DNA of 30,299 nucleotides from JBFGJY01 sp041576975 (GTDB taxonomy: Bacteria > Pseudomonadota > Gammaproteobacteria > UBA4575), in the NCBI GenBank assembly GCA_041576975.1, contig JBFGJY010000031.1:1-30299 (forward strand), read 5' to 3'. Every line of letters starts with the position of its first letter. Position 1 is the stretch's first letter. A program made the translations under genes and the position numbers. Shown here in pieces: positions 1-8,500 of the stretch. The notes under the pieces are model-generated. The model was not told the DNA's origin and did not search any database. It was given only the letters and a program-made list of their open reading frames with translations.

Positions 1-129
1 ACCCGCCGCATACGGTCCTACGCGGTAGCTGGGAATCGGGACATACATGGTGTCGGCTGCCAGTACGCTCGTGCTGAACCCCAGCATCGAACCTAATGCC
101 ACCAGTAAAATTATCAGTTTCTTCTTCAT
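1..129 (-). CDS. Periplasmic substrate-binding protein of a Liv-type ABC transporter (partial, N-terminus only)
   Basis: Only the first 43 codons are inside the window; the gene continues past base 1. It starts at ATG 127-129 behind a strong Shine-Dalgarno (GGAGGAG, about 8 bases upstream). The peptide begins with three lysines, then a hydrophobic stretch ending in a signal-peptidase-like VLA-A site around residues 23-25. The mature start reads DTMYVPIPSYRVGPYAAG, which resembles the beginning of binding proteins that accompany Liv-type permeases. It lies 130 bases downstream of the LivM-type permease on the same strand, so it should supply the periplasmic ligand-binding part of the same transporter. 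The ligand cannot be inferred from this fragment. The second ATPase (LivF) is expected beyond it but is not visible. Confidence 0.8.
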   Translation of the reverse strand, partial: MKKKLIILLVALGSMLGFSTSVLAADTMYVPIPSYRVGPYAAG

Positions 130-259
130 GTGTACTCCTCCAAAGAGAGTTTTTTGTTACAAAATAGCTTGCGTAAGCTACTTATTTTTTTCATATCTGT
201 TTAATTAGACAAATATAAAAACTTTTTAATTATTATTTGGCCCTACTATTTCGCCCAAA

Positions 260-1372
260 TTATGTAGCAAAGGGCCAGATTCGTAATCTATGCTTCGTGG
301 CATTCCACAAACCTGCAAATCCTTGTGGTTGATAAATTAACAATAAAACAATAATGGTGCCGACTATGATCTTTGAATTATTTTCTATAAAAGCTGTATC
401 TAAGGTACCGCCACCCCACACTGCATCCGCAAATCTGGTTAAAAGTATAGGCCAACCATACACAAAGATAGCGCCTAAAAACGAACCCAAAATAGACCCT
501 AGCCCGCCTAATATCACCATAAACACAACCAGAAAAGATCTTCTTAAGTTATAGATCATGAAATCAACATTACCGATATAACAGTAGGAATACATGGCGC
601 CTGCTATACCACAATAGAAACAACTGACAAAAAACGCATTTAATTTTGTTCTGGCTACTGAAATGCCAATGACCTTCGCCGCTATATCCATATCGCGCAC
701 TGCCATCCAATTTCTACCGGTTGAACTGCGCACCATATTTTTTGCTGCAAGTGCTAAAAGTATGGTTACGATTAAGGTAATGAAGTAACGCCAAATATAG
801 GCGTTATAGTCTTTCTCAAGTCCAAACAGGTCAAAGATTTGATCTTGAAAGGGAAGGAATCGATAGTGGTGCGGAGGCAATGCCACCACACCGGAACTGG
901 TGTAGTTCAAAAACCACGGGTAGGCATTGAAAAACCACTCCGCAAAAAACTGTGCGGCCAACGTTGATACAAGCAGGTAGAACCCTTTAATACGCAAGCT
1001 GGGTAAACCAAAAATTATCCCAACCAGGCCTGCCACGATCCCTGCACACAAAAATGCCAGCCACATATTCATCCATGGTACGCGAAAAAGTAAGTTAAAT
1101 GCCGTAAATGCACCAAAACACATAAACCCAGCAGTACCAAGAGAAAGCTGACCGGTATACCCCGTCGCAATGTTTAATCCCAGGGAGGCAATTCCCAACA
1201 CCATCATCGGAATCAATATTGCACTAAGTATATAATCGTCCGCAGTATAGGGGACCACAATAAACATAACGGCCAAAAACGCCCACATCACCCAGCGATC
1301 CTCACGGACCGGTATCATGCGACGATCTTCTGCGTAGCTTTTTACGGCTTGTCCGGTCTCTCGGTAATACAT
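260..1372 (-). CDS. livM: Branched-chain-amino-acid-type ABC transporter permease (LivM family)
   Basis: A polytopic inner-membrane protein of 370 residues, one half of the translocation pore of a HAAT-family importer. The central part carries the family features: a Gly-rich AxLGLNIxxGYTGQLSLG segment near residues 60-80 and, around residues 225-240, the cytoplasmic EAA-like loop (RDMDIAAKVIGISVARTK) that docks on the ATPase. The N-terminus has about 25 extra residues before the first membrane segment. The start ATG lies 3 bases after the stop of the LivH-type gene, so the two are probably translationally coupled. The symbol marks the family only. The acyl-CoA ligase in the same operon suggests an organic acid rather than an amino acid as cargo (inference). 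Confidence 0.9.
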   Translation of the reverse strand: MYYRETGQAVKSYAEDRRMIPVREDRWVMWAFLAVMFIVVPYTADDYILSAILIPMMVLGIASLGLNIATGYTGQLSLGTAGFMCFGAFTAFNLLFRVPWMNMWLAFLCAGIVAGLVGIIFGLPSLRIKGFYLLVSTLAAQFFAEWFFNAYPWFLNYTSSGVVALPPHHYRFLPFQDQIFDLFGLEKDYNAYIWRYFITLIVTILLALAAKNMVRSSTGRNWMAVRDMDIAAKVIGISVARTKLNAFFVSCFYCGIAGAMYSYCYIGNVDFMIYNLRRSFLVVFMVILGGLGSILGSFLGAIFVYGWPILLTRFADAVWGGGTLDTAFIENNSKIIVGTIIVLLLIYQPQGFAGLWNATKHRLRIWPFAT

Positions 1373-1375
1373 CGC

Positions 1376-2323
1376 TTATATTCTCTCTATCTCGCGCTCA
1401 CCGAAGATCCCCGTGGGGCGTATCAGTATGAACACCAGCGCAGTTAAGTAGGCCCACCAATGTTCAATCCCCTGGCCTCCAAACAAGTCGGCAAAAAAGA
1501 TCTCACCGAGCTTTTCGCTTGCACCAATAATCAATCCACCGACGATACAACCCGGAATTGAAGTCAAGCCGCCAATAAGAATAACTGGCAATCCCTTAAG
1601 TACTGCCCACGTTAAGGTGAATGAAACACTTAGCCGATCTGCCCAAATCAAACCCACGATAAAAGCGATTACTCCGCTTACTGCCCACACAATGGCCCAA
1701 ATTTTAGACAGGGGGATACCTACCGCTTGCGATGCCATATGATCATCGGACACCGCACGCAAAGACATACCGGTACGCGTGTATTGAAAAAACAAATATA
1801 AACCCAATACCAAGGAAAGAGCTACTACCGCAGCAAATCCATCAAACTTACTCACCAGGATATCCAGCCATGGAATATATTCAGATACAAATATTGGGTC
1901 AGAAGGAATGCCTAAATCAATACCGTGGACTGCAGAATCCCAGGTGCCTTGAGCCAGGCCCTCTAAAAAATAGTTCAATCCCACCGTTGCCATAAATAAT
2001 GACAACAACGACTGATTGGCAAGAGGCCGCATTACCGTACGTTCGATAATGATCCCCATGATGATCATGACAACGGTTGTAATGGCAAACGCCACCCAAA
2101 AATTGACTTGCCGCTCGGTCAAGCTTACAAAGGTTAAGGCTGCAAACAGCAACATGGTACCTTGAGCAAAATTGAACACGCCGGAGGATTTATAGATCAG
2201 TACGAATCCGATAGCTACCAGGGAATACATCACTCCAGAGAGCATTCCACCGATGAGCACCTCAAGCCCAAACCAGGAGAACATATCATTAAATGCACTA
2301 GCTATCGATACTAATATTTCCAC
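1376..2323 (-). CDS. livH: Branched-chain-amino-acid-type ABC transporter permease (LivH family), GTG start
   Basis: The partner permease of the LivM-type protein: 315 residues, almost entirely hydrophobic. Family hallmarks are GGMLSGVMYSLVAIGFVLIY near residues 25-44, FNFAQGTMLLF at about 51-61, and the EAA-like loop RAVSDDHMASQAVGIPLSK near residue 190. The C-terminal GLPVILIGGLTSIPG is also typical. The start codon is GTG at 2321-2323, chosen because GAGGAG sits 7 bases upstream and the protein then begins at the usual place for the family. It is 39 bases downstream of the ATPase gene and 3 bases upstream of the LivM-type gene. Hand counts on sampled 60-base lines put base composition in livH/livM near 43-53% GC, higher than in the ligase gene of the same operon. 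Confidence 0.9.
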   Translation of the reverse strand: MEILVSIASAFNDMFSWFGLEVLIGGMLSGVMYSLVAIGFVLIYKSSGVFNFAQGTMLLFAALTFVSLTERQVNFWVAFAITTVVMIIMGIIIERTVMRPLANQSLLSLFMATVGLNYFLEGLAQGTWDSAVHGIDLGIPSDPIFVSEYIPWLDILVSKFDGFAAVVALSLVLGLYLFFQYTRTGMSLRAVSDDHMASQAVGIPLSKIWAIVWAVSGVIAFIVGLIWADRLSVSFTLTWAVLKGLPVILIGGLTSIPGCIVGGLIIGASEKLGEIFFADLFGGQGIEHWWAYLTALVFILIRPTGIFGEREIERI

Positions 2324-2362
2324 TCAAATGCTCCTCAAGCATTATTTTCAAACATTATTTTT

Positions 2363-3151
2363 TTAATGGCTGACACCTAAATACGCATCAATCACAGCTT
2401 GATTGCTTTTAATTTCTTCAGGTGTTCCATCTCCAATTTTTGCCCCATAGTCCATCACCACTACATGATTGGAGATATCCATCACAACTCCCATATCGTG
2501 CTCAATTAACACAATCGTCGTTCCGCGATTGTAGTTTATCTCTTGTATGAAACATGCCATATCTAATTTTTCTTCTAAATTCATCCCCGCTATCGGTTCA
2601 TCCAGTAACAGCATTTTTGGTTCAGCTGCCAGTGCACGACCCAACTCAACACGCTTTTGCAAGCCATATGATAATTCTGATACCGGTTTTTTACGTATCG
2701 ATTGCAGTCCTAAGAAGTCAATAATATCTTCCACTGCTTCACGGTGTTCAAGTTCCTCTTTTTTACAACGTCCAATCCCTAGGGCATTTTCAATAAACGT
2801 AGATTTCATCATCAAGTTTCGACCTGTCATGATGTTTTCAATTGTAGACATGCCCGCAAACAACGCGATGTTTTGAAAGGTACGTCCGATACCCATTTTC
2901 GCTGCAGAATGCGACTTCATTTTTGCGAATTTCCTACCTTCAAATGTGATGGAGCCTTTCTGGGGTGTATATACGCCATTAATCACATTTAACATAGAGC
3001 TCTTACCTGCGCCATTCGGGCCAATCACTGCGCAAATTTCACCTTTATAAACCGTGAAACTGATATCGGTTATCGCCTTAGTACCTCCAAATGCTAGATC
3101 GATGTTTTCGATCAGCATATGAGGCTCTTTTCCGTTCACACTATTACTCAC
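2363..3151 (-). CDS. livG: ABC transporter ATP-binding protein (LivG family)
   Basis: The cytoplasmic nucleotide-binding subunit of the importer, 262 residues. Walker A is GPNGAGKSS near residues 44-52, the ABC signature is LSYGLQKRVELGRAL near 160-174, and Walker B with its catalytic Glu is MLLLDEPIAG near 184-193. The switch His is in LIEHDMGVVM. The longer insertion between Walker A and the signature, with GRTFQNIALFAGMS, fits LivG rather than LivF. The annotated start is GTG at 3149-3151; an ATG 11 codons downstream (3116-3118) is a possible alternative, and neither has a strong Shine-Dalgarno. The gene begins 14 bases after the ligase stop. No second ATPase is found in the window, although these transporters normally need a LivG/LivF pair. 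Confidence 0.9.
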   Translation of the reverse strand: MSNSVNGKEPHMLIENIDLAFGGTKAITDISFTVYKGEICAVIGPNGAGKSSMLNVINGVYTPQKGSITFEGRKFAKMKSHSAAKMGIGRTFQNIALFAGMSTIENIMTGRNLMMKSTFIENALGIGRCKKEELEHREAVEDIIDFLGLQSIRKKPVSELSYGLQKRVELGRALAAEPKMLLLDEPIAGMNLEEKLDMACFIQEINYNRGTTIVLIEHDMGVVMDISNHVVVMDYGAKIGDGTPEEIKSNQAVIDAYLGVSH

Positions 3152-3165
3152 AAGTTCTTCACCAA

Positions 3166-5052
3166 CTATGCTGATTGTAATTTTAGTTCTGCTAAAATTT
3201 CACCACTCGAAGCATCTTTTACTTCATACTTTTGTTGTGATGAATACAATGCGTCGACCAATGCTTTATGCCTACCCATCACCACATCACGTCTAATTTT
3301 ACGCGATCGGGTAAGTTCACCTGCTTCTACGTTAAACTCTCGATGCAAAATCAAAAAACGTTTGATCGGAGGAGACCCTTTACCTTCAATTTGTTCAATG
3401 TGTGCGTTGACATCATCAACCGTTGTTTTTACTAATTCGTACACTTCATCTCTAGTGGCCAAATCTCGATAGCCAGTAAAACGAACATCATGTGTTTCGG
3501 CCCAAGCCCCGACTGTATCACCATCAATGATTATAAACGCGGCAAGAATATCTTTGCCTTCACCTACCGCAAGGGCATCTTTAATATATGGTGATGATTT
3601 TAAAGCATTTTCAACAAGGTGTGGCGCAAACACATCACCAGTACTGAATTTGCCCATAGCATCTACACGATCTTTAATTCTTACTGCCCCAATGGAATCA
3701 ATCTCACCCAAATCCCCAGTTCTTATCCAACCGTCAGTATCCTTTACAGCAGCAGTAGCTTCCGAATTATTATAATACCCTTTAAAAGCATTAATGCCTC
3801 TAAAGACTATTTCACCATTTTCGAGCTTTTTAATTTCAATTCCTGGCAACGGCTTGCCATAAATAAATTCACCTGCCGGTGTATTGAGCTGCTCCCAACC
3901 TTGAACGGAGATCAATCCACCGCTTTCTGTTGTTCCATATATCTTTTTTAGATGAATACCAATGGAGCGCATGAAATTGAAGACCTCACTACTCATAATA
4001 TCTCCACCGGCAAATGCCTTGCGTAAATTACTTAACCCATATATGTTTTTTAGCGGGCTATACATAAATAAATTACCTAGCTGCCAATTAAATTTATCAC
4101 CATACGATAATTGTTCACCATTCAAAAACTTATTTCGATTTTTTCGAGCAAGCGCAAACCATTTTTCAAACCAGTATGTGGACGACCTCTGTCCTCTTGA
4201 GGTAATTTCAGCATAGAGTTGTTTATAGAAATGGGGTGGCGCGTAAAGAATGGTAGGCCCAATTTCACGAAAATCTATCATGACCGTTTCGCTACTTTCA
4301 GGACAACTGATTGCAAAACCCTTTAATAACCAAAGAGTGTAGACAAATAATGAATTTGCCGGATACGATAATGGCATAAACGCCAACATTTCTTCGTTTT
4401 GATTTATTTTCTCTTGGTCTGCAAAGGCTCTTCCGTTACTGATTAAAGAACTATGAGTATGTATAGCACCACGCGGTGGCTCAGAAGTACCAGAGGTATA
4501 CAAAATAAATGCATCAGAATCTTGAGAAATTTTTCCGGTTACGTCTTCAAAAAAATTGGCATGATCTGCAGCAAATTTTTTACCCAGTTCTCGTATCTGC
4601 GAAAAACTTCTTAAACGAGAAGAAGTATAGTCTTGCATCCCACGTCCATCGCTATAAACCATTTCTTCAAAATTTTCACATTGTTCTTTTATAGCGTATA
4701 AACCATCAACCTGTTGCTGATCTTGCACGATGGCAAATTTTGCTTCGCAATTATTAAAATACCAAACCAATTCGTCAGGACCAGAATCTGGATGGAGTGG
4801 AACCGGTAATGCACCCAAACATTGTGCTGCAATCATTGCAAAATATAGTTCAGGAATATTACAGCCAATTATGGCAACCTTATCATTTGGCTTAAGGCCT
4901 TTAGCTGCTAAACCACAAGCTAATTCCCGCACGATGGTGTCAGCTTCACCCCATGTCCAGGTGTGCCATAATCCACGTCGCTTAATGCGAATTGCAGGAT
5001 CGGAATTACGAGTTCTAGTTTGTTGTAAAAAAAGACTAGGAAATGTGTCCAT
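3166..5052 (-). CDS. AMP-forming acyl-CoA synthetase/ligase, first gene of the transporter operon
   Basis: A member of the ANL adenylating superfamily, 628 residues, expected to convert a carboxylic acid to its CoA thioester through an acyl-adenylate. The phosphate-binding loop is YTSGTSEPPRG (185-195). This departs from the usual YTSGTTGxPKG: the second Thr is Ser, the Gly is Glu, and the conserved Lys is Arg. The YGTTESGG motif (372-379) and the RTGDLG motif (444-449) are present, and SRKIRR near the C-terminus could supply the catalytic Lys region. Overall length and the insertions fit long-chain or aryl-acid ligases of the type found next to Liv-like transporters. The substrate is not predictable. 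It leads the operon ligase-livG-livH-livM-binding protein. GC is low (about 28-43% in sampled lines). Confidence 0.85.
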   Translation of the reverse strand: MDTFPSLFLQQTRTRNSDPAIRIKRRGLWHTWTWGEADTIVRELACGLAAKGLKPNDKVAIIGCNIPELYFAMIAAQCLGALPVPLHPDSGPDELVWYFNNCEAKFAIVQDQQQVDGLYAIKEQCENFEEMVYSDGRGMQDYTSSRLRSFSQIRELGKKFAADHANFFEDVTGKISQDSDAFILYTSGTSEPPRGAIHTHSSLISNGRAFADQEKINQNEEMLAFMPLSYPANSLFVYTLWLLKGFAISCPESSETVMIDFREIGPTILYAPPHFYKQLYAEITSRGQRSSTYWFEKWFALARKNRNKFLNGEQLSYGDKFNWQLGNLFMYSPLKNIYGLSNLRKAFAGGDIMSSEVFNFMRSIGIHLKKIYGTTESGGLISVQGWEQLNTPAGEFIYGKPLPGIEIKKLENGEIVFRGINAFKGYYNNSEATAAVKDTDGWIRTGDLGEIDSIGAVRIKDRVDAMGKFSTGDVFAPHLVENALKSSPYIKDALAVGEGKDILAAFIIIDGDTVGAWAETHDVRFTGYRDLATRDEVYELVKTTVDDVNAHIEQIEGKGSPPIKRFLILHREFNVEAGELTRSRKIRRDVVMGRHKALVDALYSSQQKYEVKDASSGEILAELKLQSA

Positions 5053-5558
5053 GCTAAAACTTCAAACCCCTATTCGCTCCATCTGTATGTTCTGACAATA
5101 TAGTTTAAATTTGTAATGTTTGATGCACTAAGCTCTTTATTTTGAATTTAGTAAGTCTAGGTTAACAGCCTAGATGCATCAGATTGCCAGTACTTGTTCT
5201 AAAGTTAGTTCTATTCGTCAGTTGTTATTTTCTTTACCGCATTGTGCTACTGAGTAGTTAAAAACCGATCCAGCGACTCAAGACAAGTCCGTTAAACTAC
5301 ACCAGCAAACCAATACTTTGCAAGCATTTGTGTAAGCGATTTGTAATTTATACCCAATACGGCTTTAGTATGAAAAGCCCAACTAATCTAGCAACCTATA
5401 ATGAGTTTATTGTATGCCTCTATAGGACCATAAAATTACAGTAGTAAACTATTAAAAACGTGCACTGGTTAGGAAATTTTCGCTGTGAAAAAGCGGGATT
5501 AGGGTGAAAGAATGGTTAGATTTAGAATCAATCTAAATGATTAAATTTCATACAATAT
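5053..5558. other. Intergenic region between the ligase operon promoter side and the end of the sensory cassette
   Basis: About 500 AT-rich bases with no convincing gene. It must hold the promoter of the minus-strand ligase-transporter operon and the 3' end of the kinase transcript. Small inverted repeats are visible: a 7-bp stem at 5516-5522/5530-5536 just beyond the kinase stop, without a clear U tract, and a 5-bp CTAGG/CCTAG pair near 5156-5173. I cannot name a promoter or terminator with confidence. Confidence 0.4.
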
Positions 5559-8500
5559 CTATTGTTTTTGCCTGAAATTTGACAATACCTTTATATTTGA
5601 TCTATCGGCTAAAATAAATTGATTTTCGAAGTCCTCGCTTTTCATCGGCCGCCCAACATAAAAGCCTTGAATAAAATCACAGCCTTCATCGCGAAGTAAT
5701 TCTTGTTGTTCACGAGTTTCCACGCCTTCAGCAAGCACATTAAGGTTCAAACTTTTTGCCAGCGCGATAATACCTTTAACAATTAATCGATCTTCTTTAT
5801 TTTCAGATATATCATGCACAAACGCTGCATCAATTTTCAGTAAGTCTATAGGGAATTTGCGCAAATAGTTTAACGATGAATAGCCAGTACCAAAATCATC
5901 AATTGAAAGTTTTACACCCATTGATTTTAGTTGATGCAAAATCGATATTACTTCTTCTGGTCGTTTCATAATTGTGCTTTCAGTGATCTCTAATTCTAAA
6001 TACTTAGGATCGAGGCCTGAACGAGCAAGCACATGTGCTACTTGCGCAGCAATATCACAATTCTCAAGTTGTCTACCTGAAAGATTGACTGAAACTGGTA
6101 TCGGATCATAACCTTTGTCAATCCAAGCTTGAACTTGCACACAAGCACTTATTAGGACCCACAAACCCAATTCAGAAATAAGTCCGGTTTCTTCAGCTAA
6201 GGGAATAAAATCACTCGGTCCGATTTGTCCTTTTTCTGGGTGATTCCAACGTACTAAAGCTTCCATTCCATAAATTTTTGACGTTTGCATATCTAGTTTT
6301 GGCTGGTAATAAACATCCAGCTCTTCACGTTCAAGTGAATGTCGCAAGTCTTGTTCGACCTGAACTTTGTTCGTAACGACGACTTCCATTTCTTTCTCAT
6401 AGAATAAATAGCTACCACCACGCTCTTTCGCCCTAAACATTGCGGTATCTGCACGCTTCATCAGTACACCAATATCATCACCATCTTGTGGATGCACAGA
6501 TATCCCAATACTTGCGGTTACATAAATTTCTCTACCTGCAAAAGAATAAGGTTCACTTAATTTTCGACATATTTTATCTGCGATGTTTGAGACTACATTA
6601 CGATCTTCAATTCCATCTAATGCCAACGTGAATTCATCACCACCTAAACGAGCAACTGTATCCGCAGAGCGAACACAACTTATTATGCGATCGGCTACAG
6701 ACTTCAATAACATATCGCCAACGTTATGGCCCAAAGTGTCGTTGACATATTTAAAACGATCTAAATCCAGGAACATAACAGCTAACATTTCTGAACGACG
6801 TCGCACTTTATTTAATAATTTTTGCATTTGATCAATAAACATCGTGCGATTTGGTAAGCCCGTTAGTGAGTCGTTATAAGCAAGTTCGCGCACGTGCACT
6901 TCAGCACGACTTGCCTTTAACAAGCGTGAGATGCGCTGACGCATCACAGCAAAGTGAATTGGTTTCGGAATGTAGTCAGTTGCGCCTGAATTAAATGCAT
7001 GTTCAATAGATTTTTCATCGTCTAATGCAGTTATTATAAGAATCGGCACATGGCTACTACCTCTTAACTTGCGGATTTTTTTACAGGCTTCGAAACCATT
7101 TAAATTAGGCATTAGTGCATCAAGGAGAATGAGATCTGGCATGCGTTTTTCACAGCGTGATACGGCATCCACACCATCCGATACGGCTTCGATTTCATAT
7201 CCATCTGTAATTAATACATTTTGCAAAGCTACACGCATACTGCGATCATCGTCAGCAATGAGAATTCGTTCTACCTTATTTTGTACCAACAAAGTATCAT
7301 CTATATGTAAATTCAATTCTTTCTTCAGGTCATTGATTACGAGATCCGCTTCAGTAAATAAGGTTTGAACAAGATCACGAGCACCACTAGTAGTATTTTT
7401 GCGCCCTATGTCTTCAAGTTGTTTAGCAATGTGTGCTAAGCGGAGTGCACCGAAATTTGAGCTACTACCCTTAATACTATGGGCATAGTGAATTAACGTG
7501 CTTGAATTTTTTTCTAACACACTCTTTTCAAGCGAACGTAACAGGATCCCCATGTCTTCAATATACACTTCAACCATGTCATTAAATCCATCACCAACGT
7601 TGTCGCGCAACTCTGAAATTATTACGGGATCAATTATGCTTTTTTCATTGAAATCAAATTGGACATCATGACTTGTCAATATCTTTGTGGGGTCGATCTC
7701 TATTTCATTTTCTGGCGGCAGATCTAACCAACGCTCGAGTTTTGCGATCAAAGTGTCTAACTTTAACGGTTTTGAGATGTAATCATTCATGCCCGCTTGA
7801 ATACACTTTTCACGATCCCCTTCAAGCACATTTGCCGTCATCGCAATAATCGGTATCTGTGCAACTTCGGTTTTGAGTTGTCGAATTTGTTGTGTCGCTT
7901 CATAACCATCCATATCGGGCATATTGCAATCCATAAATATTGCATCGTATTCAGTACTTTCAAGAAGTTTTAATGCCTCAAAACCATTCGATGCTACTGA
8001 ACTTCTACACCCAAGCCGTTCAAGCATTGCTTGAGCAACCTGCTGGTTAGCACGGTTATCCTCAACCACAAGAATCGTGGCATTGAGATTTGGTTTCTTA
8101 CTTGGAAGTGAAATAGCTGTGACATCTTGTCTTAGATTTTCATCTAAAGGACGATTTATGAACTCAGCAATACAATCAAAAAGATTCGATTGTCGGATTG
8201 GCTTTCTAATATATGCATCAATTTCTCTGAAACGATCAATAAATGCATCCGGGTTCTTTTGATTTGTCATCAGCACTAACTTCATTGGTGCTATTTGTGC
8301 ATCTTTAGCAATTTTTCGAATTAGCTCTATACCGTTTATGCTTGGCATTAATTCATCAATAAATGCAACATCAAAGGCGCGATTTGATTGTGTCGCATTA
8401 CGCAAAACGTCGATAACTTCTGCTTCATTTTGCAAGCATGTAAAATCTGCACCCCAGTTTTCAAATGTTTGCTGCAAATTGGCCCGAATAATTTCACTAT

